This document shows positions 1 through 8,284 of a stretch of DNA of 28,871 nucleotides, piece by piece. This DNA comes from Thermoclostridium sp036562185. GTDB lineage: Bacteria; Bacillota; Clostridia; DSM-8532. The notes below the pieces were generated by a model that saw only the letters and a list, made by a program, of their open reading frames with translations, searched no databases and had not been told where the DNA came from. The position numbers and the translations under genes were made by a program. The first letter of the stretch is position 1. Each line of letters opens with the position of its first letter. The stretch spans positions 1 through 28,871 of the forward strand of contig DATCKN010000069.1 of NCBI GenBank assembly GCA_036562185.1. The letters are read 5' to 3'.

Positions 1-177
1 TTCCTTTAATTTCCTTCTACGTCTCGCATCTTCAGGCTTTTCCGCATCCTTTGGTATAGCCCACGCCCAACCCAAACGAACAGCGCCCTTAATGCGTCCC
101 TGTTCGCATAAAACTTGAACTCTGCGTGGGGATATATTCCATTTTTCAGCTGCTTGTTTGGTCGTTAAGTAATCCAT
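1..177 (-). CDS. Helix-turn-helix DNA-binding protein, excisionase/MerR-like N-terminus (partial)
   Basis: The minus strand reads 59 codons from ATG at 177 with no stop before the window edge, so the C-terminus is missing. The start MDYLTTKQAAEKWNIS followed by SPRRVQVLCEQGRI is the winged-helix pattern of excisionase/MerR-type domains: helix, turn, then a recognition helix that ends with a G-R-I step. AWAIPKDAEKP is the usual exit from such a domain. A Shine-Dalgarno-like GCGAGGT lies about 9 bases upstream and supports this start. These domains occur alone or fused to other modules in Firmicutes, so the full protein and its target cannot be told from the visible part. It is too short for many ORF callers but clearly coding. 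Confidence 0.75.
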   Translation of the reverse strand, partial: MDYLTTKQAAEKWNISPRRVQVLCEQGRIKGAVRLGWAWAIPKDAEKPEDARRRRKLKE

Positions 178-213
178 TATGAATACCTCGCAGAACATTA
201 AATTCCAATTTTT

Positions 214-242
214 ACTATATGCGAAGAAACGAACAATTTCAA
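214..242 (-). promoter_or_regulatory. Promoter of the HTH gene (TTGAAA-N17-TATAGT)
   Basis: Read on the minus strand, TTGAAA (242-237) and TATAGT (219-214) are 17 bases apart, a good match to a vegetative sigma-A promoter. Transcription would begin near position 207, about 30 bases before the HTH start codon. Confidence 0.5.
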
Positions 243-498
243 CATATTACAACTTTATACATAATAAATAAAGTCTTTTCAGAAAATGAGTATACCTGCA
301 TTAAATGTACATCCATCCTGTCTCCTCAACCTCTATGAAAAAAGGCCGTTATCTAATCTGTCAACTCAACCCTGCAAATTTTGGAGTTCAAATTGTACCT
401 CAAAAATAATCGTCGATATGTTTCCGTGTACGCATTTTAGCCCTTCAGGTCGAGTAGACAACTTTGATGCAAATTCGGAAATCCGCTTAAATAAAGGC
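243..498. other. Intergenic stretch with no convincing gene
   Basis: This lies between the HTH promoter and the 3' end of rlmD. I see no clear hairpin terminator for rlmD. On the minus strand a short frame just after the rlmD stop (about 360-495) and a 24-codon ORF with a GAGGAGACAGG ribosome site (about 240-312) are coding-like but unrecognised. Long plus-strand frames here run into rlmD antisense and are shadows. Confidence 0.4.
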
Positions 499-1851
499 TT
501 ACAGCCGCGACATCAATGTGACGCACTCAACGTGTTCTGTCCACGGGAACAAGTCCACGGGTTGAACTTCCTTAATCTCGTAGTCATTTGCAGCCAGGTA
601 TTTCAAATCCCGTGCAAGGGTGGATGGATTGCAGGACACGTAGACGATCCTTTTGGGCTGCATTTTTACCATCGTATCCAATAGCTTTTCATCGCAGCCT
701 TTTCTGGGGGGATCTACAACAACGACGTCTGCTTTTAAACCTTCCTTGTATAATTCAGGCACAACTTCTTCGGCTTCGCCACAGTAAAACGTTGCATTGG
801 CTATGTTATTCAGCTTTGCATTTTTATCAGCGGCTTCAACAGCTTCGGGTATTACCTCAACACCTATTACTTCTCTGGCTTTTTCAGCAAGGAATAAGGA
901 TATTGTGCCAATGCCGCAATATAGGTCAAACACTGTTTCATCCCCTGAAAGGCCGGCAAACTCTACTGCTTTCTGATATAGCTTGACTGTCTGCACCGGG
1001 TTTACCTGGTAGAATGACAGCGGCGATATATGGAATGTTAAATGTCCAAGCTTATCTGTTATTGTATCGGTTCCATATACGGTTTTGACAACATCACCCA
1101 GTATTACATTGTCCCTTCTCTTGTTGATGTTTAAAACTATGCTTTTTACTTCGGGAATTTCCCCGGCAATTATTTTAATGAGTTTATCAAGGCCGGGTAC
1201 ATTTTCCTTTGTAACAACTAATATAACCATTATATCGCCTGTTGAATAGGATACCCGGGTTATTATGTGCCGTAAAATCCCCTCACCTGTTTTTTCATTA
1301 TAAACAGGTATATTTAGCTTCTTTATAATATCTATTACCGTGTTTTTAACCTTCTCACTAGATGTATGCTGTATCCCGCAGCTTTCCGAATCGATAATGT
1401 CGTGGCTTCTCCTTGCATAAAAACCCGCTACCGGCCGGTTATCGCCCATTCCTACAGGGTATTGGGCTTTATTTCTGTAATTCATCGGGTTATCCATCCC
1501 GATAACAGGGTTGACGTTAATTCCTTTAAATCCACCTATTCTTTCTAGGTTGTCGATCACAACCCTTTGCTTGAATTTAAGCTGCATATCATAGGTCATA
1601 TGCTGAAGGCTGCAGCCTCCGCATCTTTTGTAAACCGGACAAAACGGCTCCCTGCGTTCGGGGCTTTTCACAAGCCAGTCTTCAACCCTCGCCACCGCAT
1701 AGCTCCTGGTTACTTTAATTATTTTTGCAATAACTTTTTCACCTTCTATTGCTCCCTGTACAAATACAGCCATGCCGTCTGCTTTTCCAACCCCCATGGC
1801 TTCATGTGTCATCCCGGTAATTTCAATTTCATATATATCATTCTTTTTCAT
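499..1851 (-). CDS. rlmD: 23S rRNA (uracil-5-)-methyltransferase, RlmD/RlmCD (RumA) family
   Basis: This SAM-dependent enzyme methylates uridine C5 in 23S rRNA; in Firmicutes one enzyme (RlmCD) often modifies both U747 and U1939. An N-terminal TRAM domain (about residues 5-62) is followed by a C-x5-C-x2-C cluster (C71, C77, C80) plus a later Cys (SESCGIQ), the [4Fe-4S] ligands of the RumA group. The Rossmann fold has the SAM motif FDLYCGIGTISLF. The catalytic nucleophile lies in YVSCNPSTLARDL, and the C-terminus PVDLFPWTEHVECV is the family ending. Length (450 aa) is typical. I chose ATG 1851 over an upstream in-frame ATG at 1875 because GAGGGTG sits 4-5 bases before it. The gene appears monocistronic. 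Confidence 0.93.
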   Translation of the reverse strand: MKKNDIYEIEITGMTHEAMGVGKADGMAVFVQGAIEGEKVIAKIIKVTRSYAVARVEDWLVKSPERREPFCPVYKRCGGCSLQHMTYDMQLKFKQRVVIDNLERIGGFKGINVNPVIGMDNPMNYRNKAQYPVGMGDNRPVAGFYARRSHDIIDSESCGIQHTSSEKVKNTVIDIIKKLNIPVYNEKTGEGILRHIITRVSYSTGDIMVILVVTKENVPGLDKLIKIIAGEIPEVKSIVLNINKRRDNVILGDVVKTVYGTDTITDKLGHLTFHISPLSFYQVNPVQTVKLYQKAVEFAGLSGDETVFDLYCGIGTISLFLAEKAREVIGVEVIPEAVEAADKNAKLNNIANATFYCGEAEEVVPELYKEGLKADVVVVDPPRKGCDEKLLDTMVKMQPKRIVYVSCNPSTLARDLKYLAANDYEIKEVQPVDLFPWTEHVECVTLMSRL

Positions 1852-2080
1852 AAAGCACCCTCTGCGTAATTGCATGTATAGCTTGTATATCTTACTGCAA
1901 CAATACTCACATCACAATGTTTTAATATTATTGATAAGACAAGTCAATATGTTGTCTTACATTTTGAAGTATTACTGATCCATTTCGTTATCTTAATCGG
2001 CTCCTTATTTATATTTGCCACTGTATTTAACATTTCCGAAGTATGCACAGGATATCAGCAAGCTAAAATAAATTTTCTGC
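1852..2080. other. rlmD upstream region
   Basis: No gene is seen here. A weak minus-strand promoter candidate for rlmD, TTGTGA (1917-1912) and TAAGAT (1894-1889) with 17-base spacing, would start transcription close to the gene. A TTGACT further upstream has no good -10 partner. Confidence 0.25.
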
Positions 2081-2120
2081 AAAAAACCCCCGATATGCTT
2101 GGTAAATGCATATCGGAGGG
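2081..2120 (-). terminator. Rho-independent terminator after the GNAT-phosphorylase gene
   Basis: On the minus strand a 9-bp perfect stem CCGATATGC/GCATATCGG (2116-2108 with 2098-2090), extended by two more G-C pairs after one mismatch, encloses a 9-base loop. It is followed by six Ts (2086-2081). It lies about 40 bases past the stop at 2159. Confidence 0.85.
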
Positions 2121-2158
2121 CAGAGTTAAATCTTTGGATGGGTTTATTCCACCTTAAT

Positions 2159-3526
2159 TTATAGTTCCAGGCAGCACTCTACTGCAAGGTCAAAAACTCT
2201 CTCCCTTATACTTTTGCGCGAAGTCCCGCCCCTTACATCCCATTCAATGCCGCTGACGTCATCGCCGCCATAGAGGATCTGTCCGAAAATCACGTTTCTG
2301 AACTTCGAGACTGCAAGGAACGCCGCACATTCCATTTCAACGGTTACACATCCTTCAGATTTTCGCAAAGCAACTTTTTCACGAGTCTCTCTGAATAATG
2401 CATCTGTGGTCCAAGTCTTTCCAGTAAGGTATTTGACGCCATGCTTTTCCAGGACATTTTGTATTGTTCTGACAGCATGCGCATTTGCCCCGACTTCTCT
2501 TGAAGGTGGCAGGTAATGATATGAAGTACCTTCATCCCTGACTGCCGACGTTGGAATAATCAAATGTCCTACTGCAATATCCTTATTCAGCACACCGGCG
2601 CCGCCACATGCGATAAATTTATTACACCCTCGGGCTATAACTTCCTCCAACATACCTGCAGCATTAGGAGCACCGACAAACGGATTGAACACTGCAATAC
2701 TTCCTCTGTCGGTTTCCATTTTATATACCGGTACAACCCCACATTCAGACTTTAGCTCAGTTATTACCTGCAGTTTATTTCTTTCTGCCACTCCGTCGAT
2801 AACTTCTTTAAAAAAGCATATAACACATCTTTCGGGGATATCAATTGGTTTAATTACTTTACCGGGTTCAATAACCGCTTCCCTGGCAGGGTCGAATTCC
2901 AGTATGGGAAATTGCTTCATTATCCCTATTCCGGCCCCTTCTGAAGGATTATCATTATGATTTTGCTGTTTTAACCAATCGGATCTAAGAATTGCATACT
3001 GCTTGGCATCCCAGAATTTATTTTTGAAATATATTCTTTCTCTTATTATCCCTTCAAAGCTCATACCAGCCTTCTGCATTACTTTTCCTGATTTTTCATT
3101 ATCCAGGACATGAAGAGATTCAATCCTGTTTAGTCCCATATCTTCAAATGCAAATTTCAGTACGCGGTTTACCGCTTCGGTCATAATTCCCTGTCCCCAA
3201 TATTTTCTTGAAAGGACATAACCAATTTCAGCACGTCTGCTTTTTACACTGTACGCTGTAAAACCAATAGTTCCTATCAGTTTTCCGTTTTCTTTCAGGG
3301 CAATGCCCCATTCTCCTGCCTCATCTCTTTCATATCTGCCAAGAATGAAGTTGATAAAGTTTCTGGTATCGTCAACAGACTTATGTGTATCCCAGGTCAC
3401 ATATTTAGCTACTTCGTCATCTGAAGCGTACTCGAAAATATCGTCCGCATCGTCTGGCGTAATTTTCCTTAACACCAGTCTTTCGGTCTCCAGCTGTGGC
3501 GTACCTCTGAAAAACAGTTCCTGCAT
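2159..3526 (-). CDS. Fusion protein: RimJ/RimL-type GNAT acetyltransferase + nucleoside phosphorylase
   Basis: This 455-residue frame joins two normally separate proteins. Residues 1-186 are a GNAT domain: LETERLVLRKITPDDADDIF is the RimJ/RimL opening, RKYWGQGIMTEAV (107-119) binds acetyl-CoA, and NEKSGKVMQKAGMSFEG follows. Residues 187-202 are a polar, glycine-rich linker. Residues 203-455 are a PNP/UDP phosphorylase-family domain with CGGAGVL (307-313), DEGTSYHY (331-338), the substrate-binding VEMECAAF (396-403) and GGDD (420-423). The phosphorylase part begins with its own Met (M203, codon 2920-2918), where free-standing relatives would be expected to start. A weak AGGGAT precedes it, so internal initiation is possible. 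AAGGGGG lies 8 bases before ATG 3526 and decides the main start. The acetyl acceptor and nucleoside are unknown. A terminator follows at 2081. Confidence 0.88.
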   Translation of the reverse strand: MQELFFRGTPQLETERLVLRKITPDDADDIFEYASDDEVAKYVTWDTHKSVDDTRNFINFILGRYERDEAGEWGIALKENGKLIGTIGFTAYSVKSRRAEIGYVLSRKYWGQGIMTEAVNRVLKFAFEDMGLNRIESLHVLDNEKSGKVMQKAGMSFEGIIRERIYFKNKFWDAKQYAILRSDWLKQQNHNDNPSEGAGIGIMKQFPILEFDPAREAVIEPGKVIKPIDIPERCVICFFKEVIDGVAERNKLQVITELKSECGVVPVYKMETDRGSIAVFNPFVGAPNAAGMLEEVIARGCNKFIACGGAGVLNKDIAVGHLIIPTSAVRDEGTSYHYLPPSREVGANAHAVRTIQNVLEKHGVKYLTGKTWTTDALFRETREKVALRKSEGCVTVEMECAAFLAVSKFRNVIFGQILYGGDDVSGIEWDVRGGTSRKSIRERVFDLAVECCLEL

Positions 3527-3767
3527 ATCTGAACCCCCTTTAACCAATATGGAACATTCGAGTGCAACCTGATATCACAACTTGCAGGTTAAGTTACTGT
3601 ATTTTACCATATTAATCAATCTTCGCCAAGATACCGGACAACCGTTTATTATAAATATTAAGACAATAACAAGCACAGCCTGGGTTCTGATTTTACTGAC
3701 AAACAAATTATGCAGGAAAAACTTAGTCAGGTTAGTCAGCGTGACCGAAGAAGTAAAAATATCAATG

Positions 3768-4538
3768 TTATATTATTTTAGAAATAAGTTTCGGCTTTCT
3801 GCCAATATAAACTACACTCTTTAACCGGCCTGTAACCAATGAGCTTGCAAAATCGTACCCGGCTGAAAGGTCGTCTGCCAAGTGCGTATCAGCTCCAATA
3901 GTTACATAGATTCCGCCGGCATCTTCGTATATTTTCAGGAATTCTTTGCCCGGCATGGTTTCAGAAAGCCCCTTACGCAATGTTGAAGTGTTAATTTCAA
4001 GTGATATGCTATTTTTAACCATCTCTCTGAAAATATCATAAATTTGCTCTCTTTCCCAGATACATTTTTTATAGTACCGTTTTGGAAAATCAAAATGTGC
4101 TATTGCATCAAATCCTCCGTATGATACGGCCTTATATACCTCTTCCCAATATTTTTCAAACGCTGCTTCTGCAGGGAAGTTATTTCTGGCCAGTTCATCG
4201 GGAAACATGTCATTAATCCAATAGTGGACACTACCAAGTATAAAATCATAGGGAAGTTTTCTAAATTCATCAAATTCCTTTTTGTAGATATGGGGTTCTG
4301 CAAATTCTATTCCGCTCAAAATGTTCAATTTGTCTGAAAACTTATCTTTTGCTTTACTATATTCATCGAAAAATTTGCCGGCATTATAATAGCCGTAACC
4401 GGAATCATTTTTGTTAAAATCAACATGGTCTGTAAAACAAATATACTTTAAACCAAGCTGAATGGCTTTCTCGCAATATTCTTCAATTTTTACTTCAGAA
4501 TCACATGAATGGTGTGTATGTACATGCAAATCAACCAT
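3768..4538 (-). CDS. PHP-domain histidinol-phosphatase family protein
   Basis: This is a 256-residue PHP metallophosphoesterase, closest in pattern to HisK-type histidinol-phosphatase, which dephosphorylates histidinol phosphate in histidine synthesis. Metal-binding elements are visible in order: DLHVHTHHS (H5, H7), FTDHVDF (D37, H38), the GIEFAEP glutamate (E78), GSVHYW (H105), AHFDFPKRY, EINTS and GADTH. ATG 4538 was chosen over 4574 because GGAGAGTGG stands just upstream and the PHP fold begins directly at MVDLHVH. No other histidine gene is nearby, so another phosphorylated substrate is possible. It is separated from the upstream ABC operon by a short hairpin. Confidence 0.85.
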   Translation of the reverse strand: MVDLHVHTHHSCDSEVKIEEYCEKAIQLGLKYICFTDHVDFNKNDSGYGYYNAGKFFDEYSKAKDKFSDKLNILSGIEFAEPHIYKKEFDEFRKLPYDFILGSVHYWINDMFPDELARNNFPAEAAFEKYWEEVYKAVSYGGFDAIAHFDFPKRYYKKCIWEREQIYDIFREMVKNSISLEINTSTLRKGLSETMPGKEFLKIYEDAGGIYVTIGADTHLADDLSAGYDFASSLVTGRLKSVVYIGRKPKLISKII

Positions 4539-4577
4539 TTTTCCACTCTCCGTAATGCAATATACAATATACATAAA

Positions 4578-4790
4578 TTAGGTAAAACCAGGGCTTACCC
4601 CCTGGCTATGCAGTTCTTTACATGCCCCGGGCCAATGGTATTTTAACCCCGCACCGGAGGGAAAATATCCAGTACCATCTATATTAACCGTTAAGCCTTT
4701 GCCCTCAATGAAAATATTCCGGAAGGCACGGCTCCATTTACTTCACGCGGTACTTCCCATAAGGATATTCCGACAGAACAAAGTGTGTTT
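4578..4790 (-). pseudogene. Possible coding remnant downstream of the ABC transporter
   Basis: Two minus-strand open stretches in different frames look protein-like. One (4790-4691) contains CSVGISLWEVPREVNGAVP and ends at TAA. The other (4742-4578) contains GTGYFPSGAGLKYHWPGAC and ends at TAA. They would join with a frameshift near 4690. No start or ribosome site is visible and I do not recognise the family. Chance open frames cannot be excluded. Confidence 0.2.
4583..4605 (-). terminator. Short terminator-like hairpin after the ABC operon
   Basis: On the minus strand CCAGGG (4605-4600) pairs with CCCTGG (4593-4588) around a 6-base loop and is followed by four Ts. It is short, but it sits between the transporter operon and the PHP gene. 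Confidence 0.4.
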
Positions 4791-6461
4791 TTAAACAGTT
4801 GCCATCGCAGATTTTAACAACTCCTTTGTATATTCATTCTGCGGACTGAAGAACAATTCCCTGACTTCCTTCATCTCCACAATTTCGCCTTTATATATAA
4901 CGCAAACCCGGTTGCACATCTGAAAGACAACGTTTAAATCATGGGAAATAAATATATAGGTTAAGTTATACTTTTTTTGCAAGTCTTTCAGCAAACCCAG
5001 TATTTGTGCCTGAATGGTAACATCCAGTGATGATACCGGTTCATCCAGAATAACCAGTTTAGGATTTACAATAAGAGCGGCAGCAATGGCTACTCTATGT
5101 CTCTGCCCTCCGCTTAACTGAAACGGATATCGCTCCAGATGCTCAGAAGTCAAACCCACCTGGTGAATTATCTCATTGACTTTTGCCATCCGTTCCTTTT
5201 TACCCAGATTTGTCTGAAGTTTCAGGGGTTCTTCCAGAATCCACCCGATTTTTTTCGTTGGATTCAGGCTTCCGTACGGATCCTGAAATACCATCTGTGG
5301 CCTGGACACAGATATTTCACTATCCTTTACAGCAACATCATTGATTTTTATTACCCCTTCAATTTCCCTGTTCAGACCCACAATTGCCTTTGCCAGCGTG
5401 GACTTCCCGCTTCCGCTCTCCCCGACAATGCCAAGAGTTTCTCCCTGCTTCAATGAAATGTTTACATCCCGTATAACCTGTTTTCTGCCCTTTTTTCCGA
5501 ACACTATGCCTTTTTCGGGATAAAATACATTGAGATTCCGGATTACGAGTATTTCTTCCTGTCTTTTGCTTTGATCCGCATTATTGTCCTTTTTCTCAGT
5601 ATTTGTATTGGCGTTTTCCTTTAAACCCATTATGGAAGCCTCATTTTGCCCAGGGTCGGACCTGGAAAAAAGCACAGGAACTGCTGCCATCAGTTGCTTT
5701 GTATATTCGGTACCTGGGTGGGCAAATAATTCTGTTACCGTTCCTGACTCCACAATCCTGCCGTCCTTCATCACGATTGCCCTTCCGCAGATGCTTTGTA
5801 TTACTCTCAAATCATGAGAAATCAGGATAATGCTCATTCCGTGCTTCTCATTCATTTTTTTCAGCAATTGCAGTATTTTATTCTGAGTTGTAACATCAAG
5901 TGCAGTTGTAGGTTCATCCGCAATGACAAGTTTCGGGCTGGTAATCATCGCCATTGCAATCATTGCTCTTTGACGCATGCCGCCGGACAGTTCATGGGGA
6001 TAACGGTTATAAATCTCAGATGGGTTTGGCAACCCCACTTCCGTTAATGCTTCCAATGTTAAGGCTCTATATTCTTCCTTTGTATGTTTTGAATGAAGCC
6101 TCAGCATTTCCTCTACCTGGGCACCTATTGTAAGGAGCGGATTGAAAGATGTCATCGAATCCTGGAATACCATTGATATTCCTGTACCTCTCAGCTGGCG
6201 GAGCTCCTTTTCTTCCAGGTTTAACAGATTGGTTCCAAAAAAATGTATCCCCCCGCTCAAGATTTTTGCAGATGCAGGAAGAAGCCCCATGACAGACAGG
6301 GCAGTCATGGATTTTCCAGAACCTGATTCTCCTACTATTCCAAGAATTTCACCTTTTTTGACATCAAAGGAGATATGGTCTACCACTGTATTCATTTTTC
6401 TTTGTTTTGCAAATCCAATGGTAAGATCTTCTATGCTTAAAATTGCTTCTTCCTTACTCAT
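4791..6461 (-). CDS. ABC transporter double ATPase, peptide/nickel importer family (OppD-OppF fused)
   Basis: Two complete ABC ATPases in one 556-residue chain energise the importer encoded upstream. Domain 1 (about 5-265) has Walker A GESGSGKS, signature LSGGMRQR and Walker B LVIADEPTTALD. A charged Asn/Lys/Glu-rich linker (about 275-305) follows. Domain 2 (about 305-550) has Walker A GESGSGKS, signature LSGGQRHR and Walker B LVILDEPVSSLD. In most Opp/Dpp systems these are two proteins; fused forms include GsiA and YejF. The ATG (6461) overlaps the end of the upstream permease gene by 8 bases, with GGAGG just before it, so the two are translationally coupled. It is the last gene of the operon. 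Confidence 0.93.
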   Translation of the reverse strand: MSKEEAILSIEDLTIGFAKQRKMNTVVDHISFDVKKGEILGIVGESGSGKSMTALSVMGLLPASAKILSGGIHFFGTNLLNLEEKELRQLRGTGISMVFQDSMTSFNPLLTIGAQVEEMLRLHSKHTKEEYRALTLEALTEVGLPNPSEIYNRYPHELSGGMRQRAMIAMAMITSPKLVIADEPTTALDVTTQNKILQLLKKMNEKHGMSIILISHDLRVIQSICGRAIVMKDGRIVESGTVTELFAHPGTEYTKQLMAAVPVLFSRSDPGQNEASIMGLKENANTNTEKKDNNADQSKRQEEILVIRNLNVFYPEKGIVFGKKGRKQVIRDVNISLKQGETLGIVGESGSGKSTLAKAIVGLNREIEGVIKINDVAVKDSEISVSRPQMVFQDPYGSLNPTKKIGWILEEPLKLQTNLGKKERMAKVNEIIHQVGLTSEHLERYPFQLSGGQRHRVAIAAALIVNPKLVILDEPVSSLDVTIQAQILGLLKDLQKKYNLTYIFISHDLNVVFQMCNRVCVIYKGEIVEMKEVRELFFSPQNEYTKELLKSAMATV

Positions 6462-7260
6462 TCTCCAAACCTCCGCTGATGAGGCTAAAGCCTAGGACTG
6501 TCAGTATGATCATTAAACCGGGTGCTATTGCGCACCATGGTGAATCCAGCATGTAGCTTTGGGCTTCTGACAGCATACGACCAAGACTTGCCTGGGGTGG
6601 CTGGACACCCAGACCCAGGTAGCTAAGCCCGGCTTCGGCAAGTACAGCATTATTGAATCCAATCAAAAGAGACGGAATTAAAACCCTCTTTGTATTTGGT
6701 AAAATATGTACAAACATAATTCGAAAATTACCTGCTCCCATTAATTTTGCATTTTTGACAAAATCTCTTTCCTTCAGAACAATAAATTCACTTCTTACCA
6801 TGCGGGCGTAGCTTGGAATAAATATAATTCCCAAAGCATAAACAATGTTATATGTTCCGGGCCCAAATACGCTGACAAAAACCAGCGCCAGCAAAATACT
6901 CGGAAATGAAGTTAAGACGTCGTTAAACCTCATCAGTACTTCATCGAACCATCCTCCAAAATACCCGGTCAAAGCACCTGCTATGGTTCCAAATAATGCA
7001 CCGATGAATACAATTGCAACGGCTATGATATATGTAGTTCCTGCTCCTTTCATAACACGGCTCAGGATGTCCCTTCCGAAATTATCGGTACCAAGCAGGT
7101 GAGAAAGGCTCGGCGGACTGTTTTTTAATGCGGCATTCATTTTATTCGGATCATACGGGGTATAAAAAAAACCAATCAATACAATCAAAATTACTAAGGA
7201 TGTAATAACCAGGCCCAATATATAATTAAAACTGCATGTTTTCCCCTTAATTTTCATCAT
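6454..7260 (-). CDS. ABC transporter permease, DppC/OppC family
   Basis: This is a 268-residue inner-membrane permease. An N-terminal membrane helix (about 12-32) is followed by the family landmark LLGTDNFGRDILSRV, four to five further hydrophobic segments, and the EAA coupling loop VKNAKLMGAGNFRIMFVHILPN that contacts the ATPase. AEAGLSYLGLGVQPP is also typical. The C-terminus stops at SLISGGLENE, slightly shorter than relatives that continue into a GLRDALDPR-like tail; that end overlaps the ATPase start. Two adjacent ATGs (7260, 7257) are possible; GGAGAGCAGG precedes both. It forms the heterodimeric channel with the upstream DppB-like permease. Confidence 0.92.
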   Translation of the reverse strand: MMKIKGKTCSFNYILGLVITSLVILIVLIGFFYTPYDPNKMNAALKNSPPSLSHLLGTDNFGRDILSRVMKGAGTTYIIAVAIVFIGALFGTIAGALTGYFGGWFDEVLMRFNDVLTSFPSILLALVFVSVFGPGTYNIVYALGIIFIPSYARMVRSEFIVLKERDFVKNAKLMGAGNFRIMFVHILPNTKRVLIPSLLIGFNNAVLAEAGLSYLGLGVQPPQASLGRMLSEAQSYMLDSPWCAIAPGLMIILTVLGFSLISGGLENE

Positions 7261-7281
7261 TTCCTGCTCTCCGTCTTTGGT

Positions 7282-8229
7282 CTAATTCCTTCTGACTCTT
7301 GGATCAATCCATTGATAAATAAGATCCACCAGAAAATTTATAATGATTACTACAGATACGATATACAGGATAATAGCCTGCACCACAGCATAATCCCTGT
7401 TTGCAATGGATGACACAAGCAATCTGCCCAAACCGGGAAGGTTAAACACCTGTTCCACAAGAATGGTTCCTGCCAGAATGTCAGCAAGCATCATGGCTAA
7501 AAAAGTTATTACCGGAATCAATGCATTTTTCAAAATATGTTTAAAAAGGATGCTTATGTTTTTCATCCCTTTACTTTTTGCCGTTCTTACATAATCAAGC
7601 TCCATTTCCCCAAGCAACGAGCTTCGGAGGAACTTAACCATCATTGCAATTTTGGGAATTGCCACTGCAATGGCCGGAAAAACCATAAACCTTAAGGATA
7701 GTCCAAAGTTCTCCCCGGGACTGACGTAACGTCCAGGTGTAAACCATTTCAAAATGACACCGAAAATCAGTGTAATGAGCATACCCAGAAAAAAGGACGG
7801 TATTGACATAAATACCTGTGTCACGAGTGAAATTAAAGAATCCAGGATACCGTTCTTTTTTCTGGCAGACAGTATTCCAAGGGGTATGGAAACAAGGACA
7901 ATCAGCATGAATGACAACACAGCCAGCCATAGAGTAACAATTAAACGTTCCTTTATTAATGTACTGACTCTCATCCGCATCTGGTATTGGGATGAATAAC
8001 CGAAGTCACCCTTTAAAGCATTCTTCAGCCAATCTGCGTAACGCTCGGGAAAACTTTTATTAAGCCCCATTATCTCCCGGTATTCTTCCAATTGTTCCTC
8101 GGTGGCATCCATACCAAGAGCACTCAGAGCGCTATCCCCGGGAATTATATGGAAAGCAGTGAAGGTTAGAATAGAAGCAAAAAACAATGATATAAAGAGA
8201 GTAATGCATTTTTTTATGGTGTACTTCAT
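7282..8229 (-). CDS. ABC transporter permease, DppB/OppB family
   Basis: This is a 315-residue inner-membrane permease. An N-terminal helix (about 8-28) ends in FHIIPGDSAL, the DppB-family opening. A large extracytoplasmic loop (about 30-90) includes GLNKSFPERYADWLKNALKGDFGYS. Five further membrane spans follow, with the EAA loop YVRTAKSKGMKNISILFKHILKNALIPV. NLPGLGRLLV and the ending LVDLIYQWIDPRVRR are characteristic. AAGAGGTGAAGG upstream supports the ATG at 8229. It lies 55 bases after the binding-protein gene and 21 bases before the DppC gene, in one operon. Confidence 0.93.
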   Translation of the reverse strand: MKYTIKKCITLFISLFFASILTFTAFHIIPGDSALSALGMDATEEQLEEYREIMGLNKSFPERYADWLKNALKGDFGYSSQYQMRMRVSTLIKERLIVTLWLAVLSFMLIVLVSIPLGILSARKKNGILDSLISLVTQVFMSIPSFFLGMLITLIFGVILKWFTPGRYVSPGENFGLSLRFMVFPAIAVAIPKIAMMVKFLRSSLLGEMELDYVRTAKSKGMKNISILFKHILKNALIPVITFLAMMLADILAGTILVEQVFNLPGLGRLLVSSIANRDYAVVQAIILYIVSVVIIINFLVDLIYQWIDPRVRRN

Positions 8230-8284
8230 CTAAGCCTTCACCTCTTAAACTTACTTTTTATTCTTTTGCATATATCAGTTGCAA

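Noticed and set aside
286..986. Long plus-strand frames opposite rlmD
   Set aside because: They are antisense to a clear RlmD coding region, lack ribosome sites and show no family motifs.
7634..7930. 98-codon minus-strand ORF inside the DppB-like permease gene
   Set aside because: It is a different frame on the same strand as a full-length permease, with no motif or ribosome site.
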